Assembly (NCBI RefSeq): GCF_024198215.1
Contig: NZ_JAKCFA010000023.1
Span: forward strand, 141,689-205,688
Length of the DNA stretch: 64,000 nucleotides
Source of the DNA: Myxococcus qinghaiensis
Lineage (GTDB): Bacteria; Myxococcota; Myxococcia; Myxococcales; Myxococcaceae
Reading direction: 5' to 3'
Part shown: positions 53,263 to 62,101 of the stretch, in pieces
Layout of the letters: each line of letters opens with the position of its first letter
How positions within the stretch are numbered: the stretch's first letter is position 1
Program-made: the position numbers and the translations under genes
Notes under the pieces: generated by a model
Seen by the model: only the letters and a program-made list of their open reading frames with translations
The model's database searches: none
Told to the model about the DNA's origin: nothing

Positions 53263-54114
53263 TCAGCGCGAGTCCGACTCCTTGAAGCGAGTGTTGCGCA
53301 GGTAGTCGTCGCGGCGTCCGTCGAGGACGGCTCTCACCTGCGCCGGGGAGTCCTCTCCCAGCAGGAGGCGCAAGGGTCCCTTGTCGCGATGGACATGTTC
53401 GACGAGCTCCCGAGCGCCGATGGCGGGCGAGGCGCCGGCGTCCTGGGCCTGCTGGCTCATGTCCCAAGGGAAGCGGCGGACGCCGAACAGTGACTCGCGC
53501 AGTCCGTCATACGCGGGAAGCGGAGCCGCGAAGCGCATGCTGCCCCAGCTCCAATCCGTGGCGAAGGAGCCGGGCTCGACGATGGTGACGCGGATGCCGA
53601 AGGGCGCCACCTCCATGGCCAGGGCCTCGCTGAAGCCCTCGAGCGCCCATTTGCTGGCGTTGTACGCACCGAAGGTCGCCATGCTGCCGACACCGCCCAC
53701 GCTGGAGATTTGCACGATGTGTCCGGAGCCTCGTGCGCGCAGGTGGGGCAGCACCGCCTGCGTCACCCACAAGGCGCCGAAGAGGTTGGTCTCCAACTGC
53801 GCGCGGACGTCGGCCTCGGTGAGCTCCTCGATGGCGCCGACCAGTCCATAACCCGCGTTGTTCACCACGACGTCGAGCTGTCCGAAGGCCGCGATGCCGC
53901 GCTCGATGCCAGCGTGCACGGCGCTCCGGTCGACCACATCCAGGGGCAGGGCGACACAGCGCCCCGGATGCCGGGCTACCAGCTCCTCGAGCCGCGCCGG
54001 CTCTCGCGCCGTGGCGACGACGCGATCTCCCGCCGCGAGCGCGGCCTCCGTGAAGGCACGCCCCAGCCCGCGGCTCGCTCCTGTGATGAGCCAGACCTTG
54101 GTCGTCTCAGACAT
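53263..54114 (-). CDS. Short-chain dehydrogenase/reductase
   Basis: The 283-residue SDR starts at ATG 54114. Motifs are WLITGASRGLGRAFTEAALA, NNAG in LDVVVNNAGYGLVGAIEEL, Ser in VQISSVGG, Tyr/Lys in FGAYNASKWALEG. This is the classical family of broad-specificity oxidoreductases, close to those acting on retinol- or steroid-like compounds. It is preceded by an unusual promoter region with two 17 bp TetR-like operators flanking a TTGACA box and is adjacent to an AraC pseudogene, so its control probably changed recently. Confidence 0.92.
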   Translation of the reverse strand: MSETTKVWLITGASRGLGRAFTEAALAAGDRVVATAREPARLEELVARHPGRCVALPLDVVDRSAVHAGIERGIAAFGQLDVVVNNAGYGLVGAIEELTEADVRAQLETNLFGALWVTQAVLPHLRARGSGHIVQISSVGGVGSMATFGAYNASKWALEGFSEALAMEVAPFGIRVTIVEPGSFATDWSWGSMRFAAPLPAYDGLRESLFGVRRFPWDMSQQAQDAGASPAIGARELVEHVHRDKGPLRLLLGEDSPAQVRAVLDGRRDDYLRNTRFKESDSR

Positions 54115-54151
54115 CGATGGGCCTCTTTTCAGTGGGTTGGGGGAGTGGTCG

Positions 54152-54168
54152 CGAGACGAATCGTCTCG
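54152..54168 (-). promoter_or_regulatory. TetR-like operator 1 upstream of the SDR gene
   Basis: CGAGACGA-A-TCGTCTCG is a perfect 17 bp palindrome with 8 bp arms. It sits just downstream of the presumed -10 element of the SDR promoter. Confidence 0.72.
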
Positions 54169-54172
54169 TGAA

Positions 54173-54201
54173 GAGGTAGGCTGGAGCGGTCGAGGTGTCA
54201 A
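54173..54201 (-). promoter_or_regulatory. Promoter of the SDR gene between two operators
   Basis: On the minus strand TTGACA (54201-54196) and TACCTC (54178-54173) are 17 bp apart. The -35 is perfect and the -10 is weak. The whole unit lies between the two palindromes, so a bound repressor would block RNA polymerase. Confidence 0.6.
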
Positions 54202-54203
54202 GA

Positions 54204-54220
54204 CGAGACGGGTCGTCTCG
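54204..54220 (-). promoter_or_regulatory. TetR-like operator 2 upstream of the SDR gene
   Basis: CGAGACGGGTCGTCTCG has the same 8-1-8 arms as operator 1 with one mismatch. Start-to-start spacing to operator 1 is 52 bp, about five helix turns, which would favour cooperative binding on one DNA face. Confidence 0.68.
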
Positions 54221-54256
54221 ACTCGGCGTGTGCCCGCCGTGGAGCGCTGCCCACCT

Positions 54257-54694
54257 CGCGGCGGCGGTGAGCTGCTGCTCCGCGAGGTGTCGAAGCGCCT
54301 CGACGTGCGCCGAGGGCGGGAGCACCGACCGCGCGAAGTACCTGCGAGGCGCGCCGCGAGGGGGATTGCCCACCAGCTCCTCGAACGCGGCCTCGTCGAA
54401 GCGGGAGATGACGCAGCGGTCTCTGCCCGCGTGCTCGTGCGGGATTTCGTACTGCTGCCCAGGGCTGACGAGCATCGCGAAGCCGGTGGTGAGCAGCCGG
54501 GGCCCTTGCTCGCTCCGGAAGCCGAACACGCCCGAGCGCACCAGCGAGATGGAGGTGTGGGTGAACTGCTCGGGCTCGACGGGAGCGCCCTTTGCCGTGG
54601 GTCAGTGGTACGCGAAGACGCGCACCCGTCGGGCATGTGCCACTTCGCGCCGTGGCGGGGTGGGCGGCACGGAAGGGCCCGTCGACCGGCTCAT
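54257..54694 (-). pseudogene. AraC-family regulator pseudogene
   Basis: Reading the minus strand from ATG 54694, a 30-residue head (ending RRVRVFAYH) meets TGA at 54602-54604. The same frame continues AKGAPVEPEQFTHTSIS, LVRSGVFGFRSEQGPRLLTT, GFAMLVSPGQQYEIPHEHAG, DRCVISRFDEAAFEELVG. This is the cupin-type sensor half of an AraC regulator, where Cys is expected at the TGA position (F-A-Y-H-C). After LRHLAEQQLTAA the match stops and no helix-turn-helix domain exists. I see a nonsense change plus loss of the DNA-binding half, so the gene is dead. A shorter product from GTG 54541 is conceivable. Confidence 0.75.
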
Positions 54695-54848
54695 GCCGTC
54701 AGCCCAGGTCGAAGTCCCGCCTGCCGGTCCAGGACAACCGCGCGAGGGCCCCTTGAGCAATTTTCGCCAAGTGGCCCGGAGGAGCGTCTCGCTACAACGC
54801 CCGCCGTGACATCCGCTGCCCCCAACCCTTCAGGAAACGACTTTGGGA

Positions 54849-55880
54849 ATGGACTCCAAGCACTCCGCACCGAGCCAGCACCCTTCCGTGACGCACCAGC
54901 TGCGGCGCAGGGGGTTCCTCGTCTTCGCCACGGGAGCGCTGGCCGCCAGCGCGCTCCCTGGCTGCATGTCCCGGGCGAGCAGCGGCACCTCCTCGCCAGA
55001 GGGCGGCGCCCTGGATGCGGCGGCCTATCACTCCTCCCGGCGCTATCTCGACAGTCGCTTCGGGCGCATTGCCTACGTCGAGCGTGGCAAGGGCGAGGCC
55101 GCGCTGTTCCTGCACGGCTTCCCGCTGAACAGCTTCCAGTGGCGCGGCGCCATTGAACGGTTGTCCCCCTACCGCCGCTGCGTCGCCCCCGACTTCATGG
55201 GCCTGGGCTACACCGAGGTTGCCGAGGGACAGAGCTACGCGCCCGCGGCCCAGGTGGACATGCTCGTCGAGCTGCTCGACAGGCTCGCCATCAAGTCCGT
55301 CGACGTCATCGCGAATGACAGCGGCGGTGCCATCGCGCAGCTCCTCGTCACCCGACATCCCGAGCGCGTGCGGACGCTGCTGCTGACGAACTGCGATGTG
55401 GAGAGCGAGTGTCCGCCCGCCGCCGTGCTGCCGGTCATCGAGATGGCGCGGAAGGGCGCGTACGTGGACGCGTGGCTGGCGCCGTGGCTCGCGGACAAGG
55501 CCCTCGCGCGCTCGGAGAAGGGCTTCGGGGGCATATGCTACTCCAATCCCTCCCAGCCCACGGACGAGGCGATTGAGTACTACTTCGCGCCCCTGGTGCG
55601 CTCGCCGCGCGGCAAGGCGCAGGCCCACGCGTACACGCTGGCTTTGGAGGACAACGCGTTGGCGGGAATCGGCCCGGCGCTCCAGCAGTGCACCGTGCCC
55701 ACGCGCATCCTCTGGGGAACGGGCGACACCCTCTTCTCCCAGTCGAGCGCCGACCATCTCGACCAGGCGTTCGGAGTCTCGCGAGGCGTGCGGCGCGTGC
55801 CCGGCGCGAAGCTCTTCTTCCCCGAAGAGTACCCCGACCTCATCGCCGAGGAGGCGCGTCGCCTCTGGGGCATCGGCTGA
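54849..55880 (+). CDS. Exported alpha/beta hydrolase, dehalogenase-like, missing the catalytic His
   Basis: The 343-residue product starts at ATG 54849. A twin-Arg/lipoprotein signal is visible (RRRGFLVFATGALAASALPG, Cys39). The fold is haloalkane-dehalogenase-like: ALFLHGFPLNSFQWRGAI, DFMGLGYTE, and the nucleophile region DVIANDSGGAIAQ with Asp157 instead of Ser. The expected His in the PGAGHF-type loop is replaced in VPGAKLFFPEEYPD (Leu at the His place). Without His, the usual hydrolysis of the ester intermediate should fail, so this may be a binding protein or use a different residue. Its 3' end faces pgi across a strong hairpin. Confidence 0.82.
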   Translation: MDSKHSAPSQHPSVTHQLRRRGFLVFATGALAASALPGCMSRASSGTSSPEGGALDAAAYHSSRRYLDSRFGRIAYVERGKGEAALFLHGFPLNSFQWRGAIERLSPYRRCVAPDFMGLGYTEVAEGQSYAPAAQVDMLVELLDRLAIKSVDVIANDSGGAIAQLLVTRHPERVRTLLLTNCDVESECPPAAVLPVIEMARKGAYVDAWLAPWLADKALARSEKGFGGICYSNPSQPTDEAIEYYFAPLVRSPRGKAQAHAYTLALEDNALAGIGPALQQCTVPTRILWGTGDTLFSQSSADHLDQAFGVSRGVRRVPGAKLFFPEEYPDLIAEEARRLWGIG

Positions 55881-55894
55881 TTCGACACGCGAGA

Positions 55895-55920
55895 GCCCGG
55901 CGCTGAACACCACGCCGGGC
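55895..55920. terminator. Bidirectional hairpin between the hydrolase and pgi
   Basis: Arms GCCCGGCG (55895-55902) and CGCCGGGC (55913-55920) make a perfect 8 bp stem with a 10-base loop, placed between two convergent stop codons. It probably ends both transcripts. Confidence 0.7.
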
Positions 55921-55934
55921 CGTCGCGGTGCGGC

Positions 55935-57524
55935 TCACTTCACCTGGAAGCGGGCCTCCGAGGGACTCGCGCCACCCGAGCGCTGCACGCCGCGCCCCGG
56001 GTTGGCCGCCAGGTGCTCCAGCACCTTGAACACCGTCTCCACCTCGTCGGGCTGGCCGATGTCGTTGGCGAGCTGCTCGGCCGTGCGCGCCGAGGCACGC
56101 GCATCCAGGAGCCGCGCGGTGAGCTTCTTCTGGAGGTCCAGCACGCTCGTGGCCGCCTTCTTGCCCGCCTCCACGCCCGGCTGGTGGTACGCGTTGATGT
56201 GCACCAGGCTCGCGTACAGGCCCACCGCGCGCTCATAGAGGGCAATCAGCGCGCCCACCGTGCGCGGGCTCACATCCGGGACGGTGAGGGTGAGGGACTC
56301 GCGGCCCTTCTCGAACAGCGCGCGGCGCGTGCCCAGCAGGAAGCCGAGCAGGTAGTCCCCGCTGGTGATTCCACGCTCCACCTCCATGGACTCGCCGTCG
56401 CGGTCCTTCAGCACCTCGATGAAGGTGGCGAAGAAGTTCGGCACGCCCTCGCGCAGCTGCTGCACGTATGCGTGCTGGTCCGTGGAGCCCTTGTTCCCGT
56501 AGACGGCGATGCCCTGGTTGACCACCTTGCCGTCCAGGTCCTTCTCCTTGCCCAGCGACTCCATGACGAGCTGCTGGAGGTAGCGCGACATCAGGAGCAG
56601 GCGGTCCTTGTACGGCAGGATGACCATGTCCTTCAGTCCCTTGCCGTCGCCCGCGTGGAACCACATCAGCGCGAGCAGCGCCGCCGGGTTCTTCACCGCG
56701 TCCCGCTGCCGCGTCGCCACGTCCATCTCCCGGGCGCCCGCCAGCATCGCGTCGATGTCCAGGCCCTGGAGCCGCGCGGGCAACAGGCCCACCGCCGACA
56801 TCACCGAAGTGCGTCCGCCAACCCAGTCCCACATCGGGAAGGTGCGCAGCCAGCCCTGCTTCTTCGCGTGCGCGTCCAGCTCGCTGCCCGCGCCCGTGAT
56901 GGCCACCGCGTGCTTGCTGAAGCCAAGCCCCTGCTCCACATAGGCGCGCTCGGCCTCCAGCATGCCGTTGCGCGTCTCCTTCGTGCCGCCGGACTTGCTG
57001 ATGACCACCGTCAGCGTCTCGGCCAGCCGGGCCCCGAGCTGTCCCAACGCGCGGTCCATTCCATCCGGGTCCGTGTTGTCGAAGAAGGACACCGTCAGCT
57101 TGTCGTCCCGCGACGTCAGCGCGTCCGCCACCAGCTGCGGGCCCAGCGCCGACCCGCCGATGCCCACCAATAGCAGATGGGTGAAGCGCGACGCCTTCTG
57201 CGGCTTCAGCTTCCCCTCGTGTATGTCGCGCGCGAAGGCGTGCACGGCGGCCACCGTGTCGGTGATGTCCTTGGCCAGCGCCGGCTCCGGGGCCAGCTCG
57301 GGCGCGCGCAGCCAGTAGTGGCCCACGCGGCGGTTCTCATCCGGGTTGGCGATGGCGCCCTTCTCCAGCGCCTCCATCTGGGAGAAGGCCTCCTCCAGGC
57401 GCGGCTGCATCCGCTCCAGGAAGTCCGCGGCGAAGCCCATGCGCGAGACGTCGAGGGAGAACCCCAGCGACGGGACGACGCTCAGATACCGCTGGTACCG
57501 CTCCCACAGCTCACGCTCGGTCAT
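55935..57524 (-). CDS. pgi: Glucose-6-phosphate isomerase
   Basis: The 529-residue enzyme starts at ATG 57524 (AGGAGGAGGACGAG upstream). Conserved parts are LLLVGIGGSALGPQLVADAL, VISKSGGTKETRNGMLEAER, the region WDWVGGRTSVMSAVGLLPAR and the active-site stretch NKGSTDQHAYVQQLREGVPN. It interconverts glucose-6-phosphate and fructose-6-phosphate in glycolysis/gluconeogenesis. This form belongs to the long bacterial GPI group. It is the only central-metabolism gene in this area, and an in-frame extension upstream of 57524 has no ribosome binding site. Confidence 0.96.
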   Translation of the reverse strand: MTERELWERYQRYLSVVPSLGFSLDVSRMGFAADFLERMQPRLEEAFSQMEALEKGAIANPDENRRVGHYWLRAPELAPEPALAKDITDTVAAVHAFARDIHEGKLKPQKASRFTHLLLVGIGGSALGPQLVADALTSRDDKLTVSFFDNTDPDGMDRALGQLGARLAETLTVVISKSGGTKETRNGMLEAERAYVEQGLGFSKHAVAITGAGSELDAHAKKQGWLRTFPMWDWVGGRTSVMSAVGLLPARLQGLDIDAMLAGAREMDVATRQRDAVKNPAALLALMWFHAGDGKGLKDMVILPYKDRLLLMSRYLQQLVMESLGKEKDLDGKVVNQGIAVYGNKGSTDQHAYVQQLREGVPNFFATFIEVLKDRDGESMEVERGITSGDYLLGFLLGTRRALFEKGRESLTLTVPDVSPRTVGALIALYERAVGLYASLVHINAYHQPGVEAGKKAATSVLDLQKKLTARLLDARASARTAEQLANDIGQPDEVETVFKVLEHLAANPGRGVQRSGGASPSEARFQVK

Positions 57525-57704
57525 GACTCGTCCTCCTCCTTGGGGGGGCTCGCGCGAAAAAACAGGCGGCTGGCTTAGCGCCTCCGCGCACGTGAGGGAA
57601 GCCGAACACGCGCGCGACGCGAGGACTCGACACCCGGGGAGGGCGCAGTGCTCAACACCTCCCACTCCCGAGGGAGTCAGGGGCACCCCTGGCGGGACTC
57701 CACC

Positions 57705-58604
<900 letters not shown>

Positions 58605-58625
58605 GGGACACCTCCTTCGTGAGGC

Positions 58626-59294
58626 TCAGGAGCGGTGGCGTTGGCGCGGGCGACGAGTCGAAGGTGAAGAGAATGCACCGCGCATGAAGCGGGTGAGGGC
58701 ATCGAGCATGCGGCGGTGGGCCGGGTCATCCGGCCTCGCGCTGCCTCCGACGGCCGCGCCCTGCACGGCGTCCAGCGCCAGCTCCACCACGGAGTCGAAC
58801 TCCGGGTAGGCGGTCGCCGCCTCGGGGAACAGCTCACGCGCCACCCGGTGCAGGTTCTCCCGGTGGGGCCCATCCACCGCGGCCAGCGCCACCTGGAGCC
58901 CTGTGTCCGTGCGCGCGGCCACATACAGCTCGATGGCGGCTTGAAGCTCCGGCCGCTGGTACGCGGCCCACAACATGTCCACCGCGGAGGCGATGCGGTC
59001 CTTGCTCGACGGCCGCGCGCCGACTCCCGCCAGGTAGTCCTGGATGATGCGCGGGAAGAGGTGCTCCACCGCCGCGGCGAGCAGCTCCTCCTTCGTGTCG
59101 AAGTGCGTGAAGAGCGCGCCCTGTGACACGCCCGCCCGCTTCGCGACCTCCACCGTCGTCAGGCGCGCGTGCCCCAGGTCCACCAGCGTGTCGATGGTGG
59201 CGTCCAGCAGCTTGCGGCGCGTCGTCTCGCGGCGCTCCTGCTGCGTGCGGCGGGGAGGGCGGGGTGGCCCTTCAATGGGGGTCTTCACGGCCAT
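58626..59294 (-). CDS. TetR-family transcriptional regulator
   Basis: The 222-residue protein has the TetR N-terminal helix-turn-helix (RRKLLDATIDTLVDLGHARL, TTVEVAKRAGVSQGALFTHF, KEELLAAAVEHLF) and a ligand-binding C-terminal part (about 75-215). It is co-transcribed with the sterol-desaturase-like gene and likely represses both through the palindrome at 59325-59338. The ligand might be a lipid. Confidence 0.92.
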   Translation of the reverse strand: MAVKTPIEGPPRPPRRTQQERRETTRRKLLDATIDTLVDLGHARLTTVEVAKRAGVSQGALFTHFDTKEELLAAAVEHLFPRIIQDYLAGVGARPSSKDRIASAVDMLWAAYQRPELQAAIELYVAARTDTGLQVALAAVDGPHRENLHRVARELFPEAATAYPEFDSVVELALDAVQGAAVGGSARPDDPAHRRMLDALTRFMRGAFSSPSTRRPRQRHRS

Positions 59295-59638
59295 CTGATG
59301 AACAGCATAACGCCGATGTTAGTGAGTGACCAGTCACTATGTTGCGGCTGCTGGTGAGCGGGGGTGATTCACGGTGCCACCCTTGGAGGCACAGGTGAGA
59401 CACGAGAGCCACTCCATCTTCGCAAGGCCCGCCTGGGCATTTTCGCGCCGGGCCGTCGAGCGGGCGAGGAGACAGGGCCCCGTTCGCTGAAGGCGACTCG
59501 CTCCCTCGACAGCGAGGGCTCCAAGCCCCACGGTCGAGCGGACGGGCCATGGGGCCCCTGGTGATAGGCCTTGAGACCGCGAGATAATTGCGCAGGGAAA
59601 TACCTCAGCCACTTGTCTCCGTTGTCCGCCGGCCCGAT
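59295..59638. other. Divergent gap between TetR and M23 peptidase genes
   Basis: These 344 bp contain the TetR operator at 59325-59338 and no convincing frame with a ribosome binding site. The last part (around 59581-59600, gagataattgcgcagg) is less GC-rich and probably belongs to the peptidase promoter. Confidence 0.4.
59325..59338 (-). promoter_or_regulatory. TetR-type operator in front of the TetR/desaturase operon
   Basis: AGTGAC-CA-GTCACT is a perfect 14 bp palindrome, 30 bp upstream of the TetR start. Its position suggests autoregulation. A near-repeat AGTGA precedes it directly (AGTGAGTGAC). Confidence 0.65.
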
Positions 59639-60433
59639 ATGAACCTTTCCTCCGCTCTCCTTGTCGGCTCCCTCCTGGCCACGGCGCCAGCGGCTACCAA
59701 CTCGATTGCCTCTCCTCTGGGCGACATGCCCGAGGTCGGCGTCCCGTTCGCGTGTGGACGCATCCACACGGTGAGCCAGGGGCACGACACGGGCAGTCAC
59801 CAACACAACGACACGTATGCGTGGGACTTCCGGATGCCGGAGGGCACGCCCATCGTCGCCGCGCGTGAAGGTGTGGTGCGGCTGGCGCGTGGCGACAGCA
59901 CGAAGGGCGGGTGTGACGAGAAGTTCGCGCCCTACGCCAACTACGTCGTCCTCTCGCATGGGGACGGGCTGGAGACGCAGTACCTGCACTTCAACGCCGT
60001 GGTGGTGAAGCCCGGCGAGCGCGTGAAGGAGGGGCAGCTCATCGGCTTCTCCGGCTCCACGGGCTGGGCGTGCGGCGCGCACCTGCACTTCAAGGTGGCG
60101 CGTGAGGTGGGCAAGGGGTGGAACAACCCGTCCGTGCCCGCGCGCATCGCTGGCTATGGGGACCCGGTGCGCGAGACGCGCGTGGCCGCGCCCATCTGCC
60201 GTGACTCCGGTCGTGACACGCTCATGGCCGCTTCGGAGGGCGCGCACACGCCGGGTCAGCCGGTGGTGTCCATGTCACCGGAGCGCGAGGATGCGCCGCG
60301 CGGCCTCCCGCCCGGGGCGAAGGCCATCATCGACGGCCTCTCCCAGCCGCCCGCCCAGGGTGGCCAGGGCCTCGACGAAGCGCGTGCGCCCGCCGGCGCC
60401 CGCACGGCGAGCGGCCCCAGCGAGACTCGCTGA
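59639..60433 (+). CDS. Secreted M23-family peptidase
   Basis: The 264-residue protein starts at ATG 59639 with a signal peptide (NLSSALLVGSLLATAPA). The M23/LytM core has the first ligand pair in GSHQHNDTYAWDFRMPEG and the HLHF motif in AHLHFKVARE, preceded by GFSGSTGWACG. It should cut peptidoglycan cross-links or activate an amidase. The last 53 residues (from about PREDAPRG) lie antisense to the GTPase C-terminus and are low-complexity, so they may not be needed for activity. Confidence 0.88.
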   Translation: MNLSSALLVGSLLATAPAATNSIASPLGDMPEVGVPFACGRIHTVSQGHDTGSHQHNDTYAWDFRMPEGTPIVAAREGVVRLARGDSTKGGCDEKFAPYANYVVLSHGDGLETQYLHFNAVVVKPGERVKEGQLIGFSGSTGWACGAHLHFKVAREVGKGWNNPSVPARIAGYGDPVRETRVAAPICRDSGRDTLMAASEGAHTPGQPVVSMSPEREDAPRGLPPGAKAIIDGLSQPPAQGGQGLDEARAPAGARTASGPSETR

Positions 60434-62101
60434 GGCCAGCATCGCGCCTGCTCCCGCGAGCAGCGTGAAGAGGGCTCCCGCGTTGACGAAGTAGTCCAGC
60501 GGCAACAGGGGGCCCTCCACGTAGGCACGCACCACGCGGTAGCCCACGTGTCCCAGCAGCACGAGCAGCGGCAGGTTGATGAGTGGCAGCACCAGCCAGC
60601 GCGCGGTGCGCCACCACCCCGCGACTGCTTCCGCCACGCCCGTCGTCGCCGTGTAGCGCCACGCGGCGGCCCGTGCCGCGCGCACCTCCTCCAGCATCGT
60701 CTCCACGTCCGGCACGCCGAGCACCGAAGGCTCCAGGCCTCCGGCGCGCGCGATGCTGCGGGCTTCCGCCAACGCGGTGCGCGCGGCGGACTCCACGCCG
60801 AAGTCGTCCTCGAAGGGCTCAATCACCGCGCTCTCCGCGGCGCGCGCGCGGGTGTGTCCCCGCACCGCGTCCACCACCGTGGAGGCCGCCGCCACCGCGA
60901 GTCCCGCGGGCAGGCTGCGTCGTCCCACCAGCGCCGCCGCGCCCAGGCCGCTCGCGCCCCACACGGAGAAGCGAAGGCCCCACGCGGCCGGGCCCCAGAA
61001 GCGGCCTCCCGCCTGTCGTCGCACCTCCGCCGCCAGGTGGCCGTGTGCGAGTCGGAGCCGCGCGTCGAAGTCCTCGCGCAGACCGTCGGACGCCTTCGCC
61101 AGTCCGGAGTCCAGGGCGGTGCGGGTGCGCGCGAGCAGTGCGTCCGTCTCGTCGAGCGCGGCCTTCACGCGCGTGGACACCTCGTCGAGCGCGCCCATGG
61201 CGTTGCCACGGCGCACGCGCGCGGCGATGGCCTGGGTGGCGAGTCCTCGCAGGTGGAAGAGGAGCGGGCCGAACTCGCCGGACACGTCGCGGCCTTCCTT
61301 CGCGGCCAGCGCGCTGATGGCGAAGACGGGCACGTCCTGGGCGGGGAGGCCGAACTGCTCGGCGGCGACGCGGCGCACCTGGGCCTTGAGCGTCTCGCGA
61401 GACTCGGGAGACAGCTCGTCCGCGAAGTTGAGGATGAAGACGAGCGCGCGGCGGCGGGCGAACTCCGCGAGGAACTCCACCTGGGTGGCCTCGGCCACGC
61501 TGCCCCGGTGCATGACGACGAGCGCCACGTCCGCGCGCTCCAGTGCCGCGCGGGCGACGTCGCGATGGGTGGTGGCCACGCTGTTGAGGTCGGGGGTGTC
61601 GATGAACACCTGTCCGCCCCAGAGGGCCTGGGGGCCGGGCACGTACCGCGCCACGCGGGCGCCCGTCTGCGCGAGGGTGTCCGCCGCTGCACCCTCGGGG
61701 GCGAAGACGGTGGCGGCGGTGCTGGTGGGACGGTCAACGCCTTCACGGGAGAGGGACTGTCCGGCCAGGGCGTTGAGGAGGGTGGACTTTCCCGCGCCGG
61801 TGGCGCCCACGAGCGCGACAGCGAGCGGAGCGTCCCTGCTCGCGACGCCGCGCGCGTAGTCGTCCACCAGGCGCTCCAAACGCGCCGCATGCGGCTGGAG
61901 CGGTGGCAGTTCCAGGGCGGTCTTCAAGAGAGACCGCAGGGCATCGGGTTCAGGGAGGCTCGTCTCGTCCACGTGAGGGGCAGCCTGTCCCGGCGTCGCG
62001 TCGAGGGCCAGCGCGAATGTGACGAGGCGTGCGCCAGCGTTCAATGGAGGGACGTGCGGTGGCGGTCCTCCGTGGGGGAAGGGTAGAAGCGGAGGGGTCA
62101 T
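60275..62101 (-). CDS. Membrane-linked dynamin-like GTPase
   Basis: The 608-residue protein starts at ATG 62101, with GAGGAAGAG 6-8 bp before it (an upstream ATG at 62116 is possible). The GTP-binding domain has G1 ALVGATGAGKSTLLNALAGQ near residues 98-117, G3 VFIDTPDLNS and the base-binding LNFADEL. A long helical middle contains DETDALLARTRTALDSGLAK, and the C-terminal part has two membrane segments (LVLPLINLPLLVLLGHVGYR, GALFTLLAGAGAMLASASLA). It may shape or fuse membranes. Its tail overlaps the M23 gene by 159 bp antisense. Confidence 0.87.
   Translation of the reverse strand: MTPPLLPFPHGGPPPHVPPLNAGARLVTFALALDATPGQAAPHVDETSLPEPDALRSLLKTALELPPLQPHAARLERLVDDYARGVASRDAPLAVALVGATGAGKSTLLNALAGQSLSREGVDRPTSTAATVFAPEGAAADTLAQTGARVARYVPGPQALWGGQVFIDTPDLNSVATTHRDVARAALERADVALVVMHRGSVAEATQVEFLAEFARRRALVFILNFADELSPESRETLKAQVRRVAAEQFGLPAQDVPVFAISALAAKEGRDVSGEFGPLLFHLRGLATQAIAARVRRGNAMGALDEVSTRVKAALDETDALLARTRTALDSGLAKASDGLREDFDARLRLAHGHLAAEVRRQAGGRFWGPAAWGLRFSVWGASGLGAAALVGRRSLPAGLAVAAASTVVDAVRGHTRARAAESAVIEPFEDDFGVESAARTALAEARSIARAGGLEPSVLGVPDVETMLEEVRAARAAAWRYTATTGVAEAVAGWWRTARWLVLPLINLPLLVLLGHVGYRVVRAYVEGPLLPLDYFVNAGALFTLLAGAGAMLASASLAGAARRAGAGGRTRFVEALATLGGRLGEAVDDGLRPGREAARRILALR

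Noticed and set aside
54602..54604. TGA as a selenocysteine codon in the AraC frame
   Set aside because: The DNA-binding half is also missing and no obvious stem-loop follows the TGA, so decay is the simpler reading.
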